A DNA stretch of 64,000 nucleotides from Candidatus Melainabacteria bacterium (GCA_023250155.1 JAHFBG010000009.1:57213-121212); one strand, 5' to 3'. Positions 19,001 through 26,914 are shown, counted from the first letter of the stretch. The notes: generated from the sequence alone by a model not told the origin. Program-made: numbers and translations.

Positions 19001-21968
19001 GTCTAGACTCAAGAAACTTAATTATTGCAAAGAGTCTTTTTGTCTTTTCTTCATTGTTACCACAAACTTCTGAATGCACTCTTCTTACCAGGGGAGCTAT
19101 CTCTGTACCTACGGGCTGTAGTGTAGAACCTACCTGTCCAATTACTAAAGAAAGATTATTTCTTATTGCATCTACACTTACACTATTTCTTAAAGCATTA
19201 AATCTTGGTGCTACAACTAACCTACGAGCAGCAAAAGAATAACCTAGGCTTATTCCTGGTATTGTTATAGCCTCAATTAAGGTATTACCCGTTATTGAGG
19301 TATTTGTATTATTTTCTTCTTGTGTCATTCTATGCTGAATCAGGCTGGAAGTATCTTCTGCCCAATTAGGATTTAAACCAAAGTTGAAGTGACCTACTCT
19401 ATCTAAAATAAAACTAGCTGCTTGGTTACTTCTGTTGTTAGCTAATATGGCTTGTATGGTTGTATCTATGTTTATTGAAGTTTGTCCTGTTAGTCTATTT
19501 AATATTTCTGGGGGCAAATTTTTAAGAGTTCTAATTACTGCTAATATTCTTACTGCTTTTTCTTCACCGATAGAAGGATTATTTTTAAGACTATTAAAGA
19601 GATTTCGCAGATTCTGCTGCTCTGGATTAACTGGATTGTTAGGAGGAAGTAGATAAAGACCATAACCATCATTTCTAAAATTACTGAAATATGATTGTAA
19701 AGTTGTTCCTATACTAGCTCTAAATCTTTCAATATCTGCTATTTCTGTTGGTGAACCATTTATCTGATCAATACTTTGAGGGACTCTTTGTTGTAGAGCT
19801 TGAAAATCAGCCATTAAACGATTTATAGTTTGGGGTGAAATGCTAATTCCATTTCTTCTTTGTCTCTCAAGTTCTTCTAGTCTCTCTTGAAGTTGTTGTG
19901 CCTGTCTATTAACTGGAGATATAACTAAGTCTAGCTGTACAGGATATCGATCTAATATGAACTCTGCCATGTCTACGCCTAGTCCAGTTGTAAGTTGTTC
20001 TCGTCGTCTTTGAGTAGGATCTGTTATTAAGCTATCCATTCCTCGTTGATATTGCCTATGTAATCTCTCCATAGCAGAACGTAAAGAGGTTTCTAACTCA
20101 TCTAGATTTTTCCCTCTAAGTTGAACCCCGCAGAGCTGTTCTATTTCTTGTAAAGTACTATCATCAGGTCGTCTTCTATCATCACGTACCAAGTGCCAAG
20201 CTTCTCTTACTCTTCCATAAACTCTTCTATGATTTTCTACAAAAGCTATTTTATACCATCTTAGTGTTTGATTTAGAAAAGCAAGCTCAGGATTTGGTGG
20301 GGCTTGTGGGTTAGGAGGATTAAGAGTCAGCCGTCCAATTCTATTTACTACTCCTTCCATTGTCCTTAAAAGTTCTCCCTCTTGATGGGTAGTTAGACGT
20401 GTGTTAGGTGGAATAGGACGAATAAAGTCCCTAAATGGACTAGTTAAACCAGGATCCCATGAATTAGCCGTTGGACTAACCGTCATTAGTCTTCTGACTA
20501 ATAAGTGATTGCTACCAGAAAATAGTCTCCAGGTAGTAAATGTTGCCTGCTCCATATGAGTAAGTACTTGTGAATTGGGATCTTGAATATGTTGAAGGTG
20601 TTTTTTAATTAGTCTTTTAATTTCTTTTTCATAATCAGTATCATGTATGCTTTCATAATCCGCATAAATTTTCAACTGAGCATCAGTAAGGAATTGTCCG
20701 TTGTTCATTGCATTACGAACAGGGGCAAATTGTGCTTCTATTTGTTGGTTCCTTGCTCGATCTGCTCTTATCCTTGCTTGTATAGTTTTATAATTAGTAT
20801 TATATGTGGTAAGTCCAGCATTAAGTATCGTTCTTTCATCTACCGTTAATTGTTCACCTTGAATATAACTTCTTATATATAGTCGAGCTAAGTGTCTTTG
20901 TTCTGGAAGATGAAACCTACGCCAACATTCAGCTTGTGTAAGTATTGTTCCAGGAGGTTCATTAACATTATCTATAACGGCTGGAATGATTGGATTGTTA
21001 GGGTTATTGGGATTGTTTAGTACTGTAAATTCAATAGCACACTGTTCAGCTGCTTCTATGTTGTTTCCTCTTAATATAAAATATTTAATCCAGTCACGTG
21101 GATGAAGAGTTCGTCCTATATTTATTTGCTGTTGCAAGACAGTTATTTCATCAGAGTGACTATCAAGATTCAGTAATATTAATTCCTGAAGAATTCGAGG
21201 CATTGTTTTTTTAGGAGTATTGTCACCATTACCGATAGGAATATTATTTAAGTTAAGTAAAGGAATATTCAAGACGCCTACAGGAGCAGGAAGATTTCCA
21301 CCAATTGCAGGAGCATCAAATGGCTTTTTATCATAATATCTTGCAATTGATCTTACTAAATCAGGTGATGCATTATTTAAAAGGAGATATTCCAAAAATT
21401 CATCCAATGAAAGACCCTGACCTTTATTTCGGTTTTGATTAAATCTTTGTTCGAGAATATTTCTCCTTTCATTTCTTTGATGTTCAGATAAACTAGCCAG
21501 TCTGTCCTTAATTTCTTTAAGGTTTTTAGGAAGTGGTTTTGAAACTCCAGTTAAGATATCCACATCTACATCCCACTCATCAGATAGGTCTTGATTCCCA
21601 TTAACTGGTACAAAAGCATCACCTTGAACTGGTTTAGGTTTATCAATTTGTGGTGGAGGTGGGCTTACAAATAAAGATATTTCTTCTCCATTACTGAATC
21701 TTAAGGTATATCTTCCTGCTGCTCTATATGGATCAGCCTCTGGATTAAAGTTAAACTTCCCGTTTTGATCTATGCTAAAACCACTATTATATTCAAATCC
21801 TGGTTGTGTAAATGCTGTTGCTCCATGAGAGGTTGCTCTTACTCCAGTGATTGTTACTCCTTGTGGAAGCTGAATAGTTCCTTGTACTCCTACACCTGCT
21901 TGTATTGGTGGCAATGTTTCTATTGCTTGAGGTGGTTGTGAATACTGATTTTGTCTAATTGCAGTCAT
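13062..21968 (-). CDS. Giant (2968 aa) polymorphic-toxin-like protein with HExxH motifs and C-terminal PD-(D/E)XK-like nuclease
   Basis: This very large Gln/Asn/Arg-rich protein has no signal peptide. Residues about 20-110 look like a beta-sandwich (GVTITGVRATSHGATAFTQP...). A long helical region of unknown type follows, with three exact-type 22-residue repeats (EILGTEIT[IV]PDRALQVISG) encoded at 18100-18297. A Gly-rich hydrophobic segment lies at about 1697-1745, as in toxin translocation regions. Two HExxH-type motifs, HESRH (2144-2148) and HEIAH (2535-2539), suggest metallopeptidase-like modules. The last 160 residues read as a restriction-endonuclease-like domain: YELKAARLLIEEGY, GEID(2869)IVAI, then E(2883)TK. 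The architecture suggests a secreted effector released from a carrier. It shares a promoter with two neighbouring effector-like genes. Confidence 0.75.
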   Translation of the reverse strand: MTAIRQNQYSQPPQAIETLPPIQAGVGVQGTIQLPQGVTITGVRATSHGATAFTQPGFEYNSGFSIDQNGKFNFNPEADPYRAAGRYTLRFSNGEEISLFVSPPPPQIDKPKPVQGDAFVPVNGNQDLSDEWDVDVDILTGVSKPLPKNLKEIKDRLASLSEHQRNERRNILEQRFNQNRNKGQGLSLDEFLEYLLLNNASPDLVRSIARYYDKKPFDAPAIGGNLPAPVGVLNIPLLNLNNIPIGNGDNTPKKTMPRILQELILLNLDSHSDEITVLQQQINIGRTLHPRDWIKYFILRGNNIEAAEQCAIEFTVLNNPNNPNNPIIPAVIDNVNEPPGTILTQAECWRRFHLPEQRHLARLYIRSYIQGEQLTVDERTILNAGLTTYNTNYKTIQARIRADRARNQQIEAQFAPVRNAMNNGQFLTDAQLKIYADYESIHDTDYEKEIKRLIKKHLQHIQDPNSQVLTHMEQATFTTWRLFSGSNHLLVRRLMTVSPTANSWDPGLTSPFRDFIRPIPPNTRLTTHQEGELLRTMEGVVNRIGRLTLNPPNPQAPPNPELAFLNQTLRWYKIAFVENHRRVYGRVREAWHLVRDDRRRPDDSTLQEIEQLCGVQLRGKNLDELETSLRSAMERLHRQYQRGMDSLITDPTQRRREQLTTGLGVDMAEFILDRYPVQLDLVISPVNRQAQQLQERLEELERQRRNGISISPQTINRLMADFQALQQRVPQSIDQINGSPTEIADIERFRASIGTTLQSYFSNFRNDGYGLYLLPPNNPVNPEQQNLRNLFNSLKNNPSIGEEKAVRILAVIRTLKNLPPEILNRLTGQTSINIDTTIQAILANNRSNQAASFILDRVGHFNFGLNPNWAEDTSSLIQHRMTQEENNTNTSITGNTLIEAITIPGISLGYSFAARRLVVAPRFNALRNSVSVDAIRNNLSLVIGQVGSTLQPVGTEIAPLVRRVHSEVCGNNEEKTKRLFAIIKFLESRPAFLKETFGMDKFDIKETLTNLLDINHTSSLKTFLKEVMCAPNWNLVQERVNYVSNRMIQEARRRSPNYAPGVHPYGEQNHPPTVNGQVNINLIRQNDGGLTNNTITQLNQLSSNINLLRSRANNLRATSFAQILYSHGFRDIPNSGINIGFGIEVGGITVQSIAQQVTSQYSEEELRKLYANIETYNTLPPELKRLINPAYVDNSDNIKRLENESNSITNELNTLAADIRRKTRNTIEILGTEITIPDRALQVISGKIIEILGTEITVPDRALQVISGKTIEILGTEITVPDRALQVISGLSEAERGTLYANIRRYNDLQLKSQELKDQAQQLRDQNNISSINITGQLVNGTFNNNSSHNFLLGNNLTQKLQELLRERRDNENELNQTLKRLGQRSNNTLTNLERGIANRERIVDIFNDSYWRQHDQNRALQGLNFYSNKIKELQTQLGESQRQSLSIEIAFHTQRIIELRLKGDTIEANVKLRELLNRHGMHLSYLSPTIWGMIIGPGGLIESQGRQGLQRRELELTRNLFNEDSNTRFTNTLAFLQPTTNHRPTHSVAYSCAIRNITDGNPTLLTTSHAVGRINNIAMTINGLVQANLKGGRYTSTEVVNFVRAQAEEMERLRSELHKNGHVTKLTQQLEDLKKLEEQIKQTTGNTELKRDIRKSIETYEGILKVLNNDGIKKFCDFVKDPAKFNSHSWADWFRNDGLKMLGGLICSIGAMAVTIATCGGGAPLLVAALAGTVGGIVGSDLGGYVNHQIQHSYNNNYNGLPMIMRLGEQTYTPDRELGINGSTSTITLESLEDHYGERFYQDFCMAFVGGVVSQTSGAFARALVLGPAARSLSIRQSITRLASRIRTIESGTRGTPLHGQAMSFLNILRAETISQLGTMARVEPLRAGLEELFGHQAGHLALIIDCTIMGTRHGIRQGHAESISGFAGGAIRLNETNRAMPFTYDTSTPALRTALERFLNTARERGCFVQRTGERIIIWQAGNAPLILHPHSSIQAHTPQVNGNSHVTPPFQNHQNTPSREFYANLERSVYQEVARANQNGHDISRRTVREIFEGVPGERLSHSEIETRANQVLNEYFKDIPVAARPKIEFVDLPGSTYGSYNPTNHTIRLNRNIFNHLVKGNNQNPLAGILHQHFRDTIIHESRHAQSAMLLSRIPEAQVQNFLRQEAFNLLQQGNISQGEPGTPHGRINMPESCHNDLRALVEKHIGNNSSRNVLEQDVANFIKNHRAILERNFTNLDLASREVLMRRVLTNTLETQNVAFQAILQRRVPQANNLPPLNIENDAARIALRNNFRERIVVRENYMIMIDERANMRYFSTPEEYHARQEFTRIRRDRIINDLNTLREVGNPSPELKPIIEALGRELQACNTILEINVLNRRTQHLLDLLNRSSHGNNPNNFVANNLQRLQQLRLLELKLKGLPQLHEQVLETSVRNRTLREIQEFYSKNNITPEMQRQLASIPHENLPLEVRNSNAFQYANRDGRRVTFEIDPTLPANRPAHAEVRVNPNGTRETIIRVKDAGTLNNSRIIEHEIAHANRRTGIIDPVRQNGTKMSEPEYLARRALEEFNVRARRNPGEAPHGPNAEHSRRIQELIRQNKLKEAIEYAEANGLRNYMQGFKADYQYNVNRNPRTQALVQIGNHNPLGEAINNAISNIDKLPLNMPQEIKNTLRRRLESIRELQGLSQEHEGLLNIVLNDLQTPGALNLNSVSRIQTDLANLHRTIIAERFLQNVPVQLGLHMDPQFQQRLNRFLAEVDNHLPVTSPLSSDRGLHIAQEFLSEFNSLIRHPNMTQQARADLLQALQGNGHKGGFIGKPGASSKDLQGLTYELKAARLLIEEGYTIERLGLKLKDTIIDGINRGAGEIDIVAIAPNGTKHYIETKNTNAAMIEKISKKPDQLIRLIHTAQTNNGKAFLSIGGDSIEIQVASNNNPPSLTGNILTVPKNYNTNPEFHKRLITIFEKRGN
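18100..18297 (-). repeat. Three tandem 66-bp repeats inside the giant gene
   Basis: Three adjacent copies of a 66-base unit (18100-18165, 18166-18231, 18232-18297) differ by only a few bases. They encode 22-residue repeats of the type EILGTEIT[IV]PDRALQVISGK. Frame is kept, so the expansion only lengthens a helical part of the protein. The near identity points to recent slippage or unequal recombination. Confidence 0.95.
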
Positions 21969-21999
21969 TTATTTTCTTTGCTAATAGGTTAGATACACT

Positions 22000-22028
22000 A
22001 GAATAAAAGTAGTGGTAGAAATTATCTA
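22000..22028 (-). promoter_or_regulatory. Predicted promoter of the giant gene
   Basis: On the minus strand a TAGATA -35-like box (22023-22028) and a TATTCT -10 box (22000-22005) are separated by exactly 17 bases, about 30 bases before the ATG at 21968. The same arrangement, together with the downstream text CTAGTGTATCTA and TTAGCAAAGAAAA, occurs before the genes that start at 25025 and 26914. This points to common regulation. It is a prediction from sequence only. Confidence 0.6.
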
Positions 22029-22058
22029 TATAGTAAGTAAGTACTATCTAATAGCAAA

Positions 22059-22089
22059 GTAAGATTAAATAAAATTTATTTAATCTTAC
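22059..22089. repeat. Perfect 31-bp palindrome (15-bp arms, 1-bp centre)
   Basis: The arms GTAAGATTAAATAAA and TTTATTTAATCTTAC are perfect complements around one central A. It lies in the intergenic region between the divergent giant gene and the LRV gene, about 30 bases upstream of the giant's -35 box. A one-base loop and a position between two start sites argue against a terminator. A regulator-binding site or a cruciform is more likely. Confidence 0.85.
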
Positions 22090-22171
22090 ACAAAATAGTA
22101 CAATAGGCCTATATAGTATGTTTATACTCCTTCCTTTTATACTAGGATAGAAATTCTAGATAGGAGTATTT

Positions 22172-23572
22172 ATGGCAAACATTTTTAGTCTATTTAATAT
22201 AGCTTCAAGTTCTATATCTACAGTATTAGGGCAAAATCCACCGCCAGTGGGTAATCTGCCAACACCTGTAGTTCCTCAAAATGATCGTTTTGCAAAAAAT
22301 AACAGACCTCATCCTCAAGTAACAGAAGAACAATTCAATACCTTGATTCAAAATCTAGGCTCTGGTCCATTTGCTACAAGGCAAGCAGCATCAGCACAAC
22401 TAAGAGAACTTATTAATAACTGTCCATTAAATCAACTCCCTGCTTTCCTTGCAAGGCTTAGTAATGAAAGAACACGCAGTAGTGATTTAGAAGTTAAACG
22501 CAGAATTACACTTGCACTTAGAGCTACTAATAATAATCTTATTAATAGAGTAAATATTGAACAGAATGCTGAAACTAAATTAAATTGCATAGCCGCCCTT
22601 GCTCAAGTAGGAACATTAGATTTTGGTAATAGAAATCATAGAGAATTATTTAACTTTTTATTTACAAATATAAATGGACTTCCACAAAATACAATAACTT
22701 CAGTAAGTCAAGCAATCATTAATCGTATTAGTGGTCCTAATGGTGTAAAAGAAAGAAGACAACTTGCACAACATGAAAATGCTCCTCCACAAATATTAAC
22801 CATACTAGCTAGTGATCAAGAGCGTGGTGTAAGACTTGATGTTGCAAGACATCGAAATACGCCTGCTCCAGTATTAACAACTCTTGCTGGTGATCAAGAT
22901 GTTGGAGTAAGAGATAGAGTTGCAAGGAATCCAAATACTCCTGCTCCAACATTAACAACTCTGGCTAGTGATCAAAATATTGACATAAGACGTACTGTTG
23001 CAATAAATCCAAATACTCCTGCTCTAGCATTAACCACTCTGGCTAGCGATCAAGATATTGATATAAGGTGTATTGTGGCAGTACATCCAAATACACCTGC
23101 TCCAGCATTAACAACTCTTGCAGGTGATCAAGATGTTGACATAAGACGTTCTGTTTCAATACATCAAAACACATCAGCTCCAGCATTAACAACTCTTGCA
23201 GGGGATCAAGATGTACTGGTAAGACGTGCTGTTGCATGGAATCCAAATACACCTGCTCTAGCCTTAACCACTCTCGCAGGTGATCAAGATGCCATGGTAA
23301 GAAGTAATGTTGCTAGTCATAGGAATACACTTGCTCCAGTATTAATTACTCTCGCTGGCGATCAAAATATTGACATAAGACGTGCTGTTGCAATAAATCC
23401 AAATACACCTGCTCCAGCATTAACAACCCTTGCAGGTGATCAAGATGTTCAAATAAGACTTACTGTTGCACAACATCAAAATACACTAGCTCAAATATTA
23501 ACTAATCTTACTCAAGATCAAGACCCTGCTGTAAGAGCTGCTGCTCAAAGAGCTTTGAATTCTAGGAGATAA
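22172..23572 (+). CDS. Leucine-rich-repeat-variant (LRV/HEAT-like) protein
   Basis: The 466-residue protein starts with a short hydrophobic/Ser region and a Pro-rich linker (GQNPPPVGNLPTPVVPQ), then a helical HEAT-like part (about 50-200). At about residues 205-466 there are ten 26-residue repeats of the type NTPAPxLTTLAGDQDxxxRxxVAxxP. That consensus is the leucine-rich repeat variant (LRV) family. LRV repeats form a superhelix used for binding partners. The start at 22172 has AGGAG six bases before and a TATACT box at 22138-22143. The N-terminal GQN followed by a Pro-rich linker resembles the N-termini of the nearby minus-strand effector-like genes. There is no classical signal peptide. Confidence 0.85.
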   Translation: MANIFSLFNIASSSISTVLGQNPPPVGNLPTPVVPQNDRFAKNNRPHPQVTEEQFNTLIQNLGSGPFATRQAASAQLRELINNCPLNQLPAFLARLSNERTRSSDLEVKRRITLALRATNNNLINRVNIEQNAETKLNCIAALAQVGTLDFGNRNHRELFNFLFTNINGLPQNTITSVSQAIINRISGPNGVKERRQLAQHENAPPQILTILASDQERGVRLDVARHRNTPAPVLTTLAGDQDVGVRDRVARNPNTPAPTLTTLASDQNIDIRRTVAINPNTPALALTTLASDQDIDIRCIVAVHPNTPAPALTTLAGDQDVDIRRSVSIHQNTSAPALTTLAGDQDVLVRRAVAWNPNTPALALTTLAGDQDAMVRSNVASHRNTLAPVLITLAGDQNIDIRRAVAINPNTPAPALTTLAGDQDVQIRLTVAQHQNTLAQILTNLTQDQDPAVRAAAQRALNSRR

Positions 23573-23798
23573 TGCTACTTATAATTTGTATAAAAATACA
23601 CTATAATCCTTACCCAAAACTGAATAGTTTATTCTTTTGTTTTGCTGTCTTGATTTTTTCGACAAGCTATATGTGAGGAAATCTAGATAACGTAAAATTC
23701 TCAACTTAATCTAATTGCCAGAAAAAGAATCATTACATAACAATAGTTAAGACTTCTTATATTTTTCTGTTGCATTTAATTTTAGAACTCAAGAACTA

Positions 23799-25025
23799 CT
23801 AACTTTGATATCTTCTTAAAAATTGTAATTGTCTAGCTTGTGGATTTTCATTTATGAAGTTTTGAAAGAATTGTCTTAAGGCTCGTGAATTAGGATTATT
23901 ATTAGCATAGTCAAGGAAAGCACTAAGCTGTCCACCTGGGTGACCTTCATATCCTTGAAAGTATTCTCTTGCTTGATTGTAGAGGTTAGTGCGTTCTGTT
24001 GCATTTGTAGTTAAAAACATTTGTGCAATTCTTGCAACACCAGCAGTTACTTCATTTGTATGGCGAGGTATGCAATTATCAATGTTAAGTAAAGTTGTTA
24101 ATGATGATAATATTTCACTCAATTCTCCATTTTGATTTTGACTAAACCTTTCAAGTAAGTCACTTTGTCTAAGTTGTGGAGAGTTATTCCTAAACTGTTG
24201 AAAAAAATTTCTAACCGCTTGAGAATCTCGTGCTTCTGTAGACATAGCAAATGTTCTTAATTGTCCTAAAGCAGCTATTTGTTCACGTACTCTTTGTTGA
24301 ATTCTTTGTTTTTCTTCAGGTGTTCCTGGGAGAGGATTCTCAGGACTATCTTCTACTGATTGTTCTAATTGATTAAGTAGCATGTCAAATTCTTGTTCTA
24401 ATCTTTGGCGTTTTTGTGAATCTGCCGGAGCAATAGCAGCTTCACTAATTGTTGAAACCATACTTAGTATCATTTCGCTTTCAGTAGGATTTTCTGGACT
24501 AAAAGAACCAATTACTCTTCTAAGTGCACCATATAATGCTTGATTTTGATTTTGAGCAAATTGATTCATTAGATTAACTTGTGCTCTTTGAGGTGATTGA
24601 TTTGAAAACTGTTGAAAAAACGTACGAACACTAGCAGTACTTCTACTTTCCATTGCAGATCTTCTTAAGTTTTGAAGTGCATTATAAAGATTAGGCATAT
24701 CTTCTTGAATTTCATTTAGCATATTGTCAACTTGTCTGGTTAGTGCGGGGCTTGGATTTAAAACTTCTTCTGCAATTATGTTTAATCTATCTAAGAATTC
24801 GTTGGGGTTACTTTGTCCTTGAGTAATTGCTTCTTGAAGTCGTGTACGCATAGCTCGTGGAAGAGTTATAATTTGTGCTTCTTGAGATCTTACTGTCCTA
24901 GGTGGATTTGCTGGGGTGGGATTTGCAGCAAAGTGTTGTTGTGGTACTGCTACAACATTCTGTCCTGGATTTGCCTGTTGAAATAGCCATGGTAATTGAA
25001 TCCTTTGTAATATTTGGGATATCAT
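23799..25025 (-). CDS. Repeat protein with the shared effector N-terminus (408 aa)
   Basis: The first about 36 residues (MISQILQRIQLPWLFQQANP..., ending QQHFAANP) are identical to those of the caspase-like neighbour, while the rest is unrelated. The body is helical and Gln-rich. It repeats a module of the type VRNFFQQFxNNSPQxRQxxLLxxFxQNQN three times (about residues 170-205, 265-300 and 384-408), each about 90-110 residues apart. There is no known domain, signal peptide or membrane helix beyond the amphipathic N-terminus. The gene has the shared TAGATA-17-TATACT promoter. I infer that the N-terminus is a sorting or secretion signal; the body's function is unknown. Confidence 0.75.
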   Translation of the reverse strand: MISQILQRIQLPWLFQQANPGQNVVAVPQQHFAANPTPANPPRTVRSQEAQIITLPRAMRTRLQEAITQGQSNPNEFLDRLNIIAEEVLNPSPALTRQVDNMLNEIQEDMPNLYNALQNLRRSAMESRSTASVRTFFQQFSNQSPQRAQVNLMNQFAQNQNQALYGALRRVIGSFSPENPTESEMILSMVSTISEAAIAPADSQKRQRLEQEFDMLLNQLEQSVEDSPENPLPGTPEEKQRIQQRVREQIAALGQLRTFAMSTEARDSQAVRNFFQQFRNNSPQLRQSDLLERFSQNQNGELSEILSSLTTLLNIDNCIPRHTNEVTAGVARIAQMFLTTNATERTNLYNQAREYFQGYEGHPGGQLSAFLDYANNNPNSRALRQFFQNFINENPQARQLQFLRRYQS

Positions 25026-25352
25026 AAGTTTGTTTCCTTCGTTTTCTTTGCTAATAGACTAGATACACTAGTATAAAAGTATTGGGAAAAATTATCTAAA
25101 TAGTCCTTATGTACTATTTAGGTTATTAGCAAAATAAAAAAAAATTAATCTACAAAATTTGTCAACTTGTATTTTTAATAATTTCATCACCATCAGTTGT
25201 CGGATGTAGAAATCGATTTGAACTTAATTGCATATATCCAGGAGGCAAGCCTCCTAGTTTTATGCTTCTCTTCGTGTGGTATAGATATAAAAGTTGATAG
25301 TGTTTAAGATTAAGCAACACCTGTCAAGGCTCTATAAAATGGATCAGTGGCA
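24917..25352. repeat. Duplicated segment, copy A (about 436 bp)
   Basis: This segment is nearly identical to 26805-27240. It covers the 5' part of the 408-residue gene, its promoter, the intergenic region with an AGGAGGC/GCCTCCT palindrome (25240-25255), and the last few codons of the upstream caspase-like gene. Only scattered substitutions and small A-run differences separate the copies, so the duplication or conversion is recent. Confidence 0.95.
25070..25098 (-). promoter_or_regulatory. Predicted promoter of the 408-aa gene
   Basis: TAGATA (25093-25098) and TATACT (25070-25075) stand 17 bases apart on the minus strand, with a leader of about 38 bases before the ATG at 25025. An inverted repeat ACTAG-TGTAT-CTAGT covers the -10 edge and likely start point and could be an operator. 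The same box set precedes the caspase-like gene and, slightly changed, the giant gene. Confidence 0.6.
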
Positions 25353-26914
25353 GTAATAGCTGCTCCACTAAAACAAGAATGAATTAGAATACCTGTGCTG
25401 ATGTCACTGGTATATCTATTCAGGAGAGCTTTAAAAGCATCTTCATTAAATCCTTCTGGCACTCTGTTTAAACCAAAAACATATCTTCTGCTTCCTTCTA
25501 AAATGCGGTTTGCAAGAGTAATTCCACTTTGAAATGTATTATTTGTAGTTATAGGAGAAACTCCAGTTACTCCATCATGAATACCATGCCCTAGGTACAT
25601 AATATAAAGTCTTCCTCCTCTTCTCCTTACGCTTTCAGCTCTTTCTCTTATTGCTCTAATTAATTCACTACGATTAGGATTATTTAAAATCTGAAAGGTT
25701 CTACATCTTCTCCTGTATGTGTCAGTTATTGAGCGCTGTAACATTAAGACATTGAGTTGTTCTCCCAAAGCATCTCTTGCATCTGAAGGAGTCCCTGTAA
25801 TTACCAGTACTTCAAATGGTTCCGGAACACTTCCAATAGTAGGATCAGCTCCCAGTCTAAACAAAGGAGTATGAAAAGGATCAGGATTTGTACCCCTCGC
25901 CATAGCATTTGTTACTGACATAAGATGGCTTTCAAGTGGAACAGACCAGGTGCCATTATCAACAATTGTTTGTGCCAATCGTCTTATATATGGACTACCA
26001 TATATTGAACTCATATAGTTATTCCCCAAACCATCTAAATATGTTTCGATGTTCAGTGAAACAGGTGGAACGGGCTCTTGAGATAATCTATTTTGAGTAT
26101 TATTTGTAAAAACACTGTGTAATGCAGGATATCGGATATCTCCGCTTTGTGAAAGCGGAAGTATATTATTGCTTGATGTTAAAGGAGGAAGAGATGGAGT
26201 TAATGTTTGAAGCTCTTTAAGAGCTGTTATTTGTCCATCAACTTGATTTGGAGTTAATATTCTTCCACTAAATCCATTTAGATCTGATGTCGTGGGTATA
26301 CCACAAGCTTTATTTTTTTCTAATATATGTAAGATATGTGTTACTGATGATGAGAAGTCGCTATTACGATTAGCTGCCGCAATAACACTATTATGAAGAC
26401 CTATCTCTACCCCCAAAGTTTCTACCATATTTTTTAGATTAGCATAATTTGGATTGCTTATATTTTCTCCCAAGGATTCTCTAAGACTCTGTTGCATAGT
26501 TAATAAACTTTCTCTTTGTAATTCAGCAAATCTTTTTTGAACAGCTATTCGACTACCACCACCAGCCAATGCTAGAGTTTTATTTATTTGAAATAGGCGA
26601 CTCCTCATTTGTTCATAGTCTTCTGGAGCAGATCTAAATCTATTGCCACTTTCATTGGCATTAAAAAGTTCCGATGTTCTACATGCAACAAGTCTCCAGA
26701 ATAAACGACCATGATCTACTATTCTTAGTCGCTCTTGACGTAGTTGCTCAAGAGTTGGTTGTTGTTGAATAACCTGTTGAGGTCCAGCAGGTGGATTTAC
26801 TGGTAGGGGATTTGCAGCAAAGTGTTGTTGTGGTACTGCTACAACATTCTGTCCTGGATTTGCCTGTTGAAATAGCCATGGTAATTGAATCCTTTGTAAT
26901 ATTTGGGATATCAT
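25310..26914 (-). CDS. Caspase-like (peptidase C14 family-type) protein with the shared effector N-terminus
   Basis: This 534-residue protein shares its first about 36 residues with the downstream 408-residue protein. A Pro/Gln-rich linker and a helical middle region of unknown type follow. From about residue 365 the text is caspase-like: a beta strand EVLVITG, then RLYIMYLGHGIHDG with the presumed catalytic His443, then TGILIHSCFSGAAI with the presumed catalytic Cys514. This His-Gly and (D/H)xCxSG order is that of metacaspases and paracaspases. The chain ends soon after the Cys strand, so a p10-like part is minimal. There is no classical signal peptide. It may be a protease effector or a regulated cell-death enzyme; the dyad assignment is mine from motif spacing. 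Confidence 0.72.
   Translation of the reverse strand: MISQILQRIQLPWLFQQANPGQNVVAVPQQHFAANPLPVNPPAGPQQVIQQQPTLEQLRQERLRIVDHGRLFWRLVACRTSELFNANESGNRFRSAPEDYEQMRSRLFQINKTLALAGGGSRIAVQKRFAELQRESLLTMQQSLRESLGENISNPNYANLKNMVETLGVEIGLHNSVIAAANRNSDFSSSVTHILHILEKNKACGIPTTSDLNGFSGRILTPNQVDGQITALKELQTLTPSLPPLTSSNNILPLSQSGDIRYPALHSVFTNNTQNRLSQEPVPPVSLNIETYLDGLGNNYMSSIYGSPYIRRLAQTIVDNGTWSVPLESHLMSVTNAMARGTNPDPFHTPLFRLGADPTIGSVPEPFEVLVITGTPSDARDALGEQLNVLMLQRSITDTYRRRCRTFQILNNPNRSELIRAIRERAESVRRRGGRLYIMYLGHGIHDGVTGVSPITTNNTFQSGITLANRILEGSRRYVFGLNRVPEGFNEDAFKALLNRYTSDISTGILIHSCFSGAAITATDPFYRALTGVA

Noticed and set aside
25240..25255. AGGAGGC-AA-GCCTCCT as a terminator of the caspase-like gene
   Set aside because: No T-run follows on the minus strand; better described as a palindromic repeat carried along in the duplicated segment.
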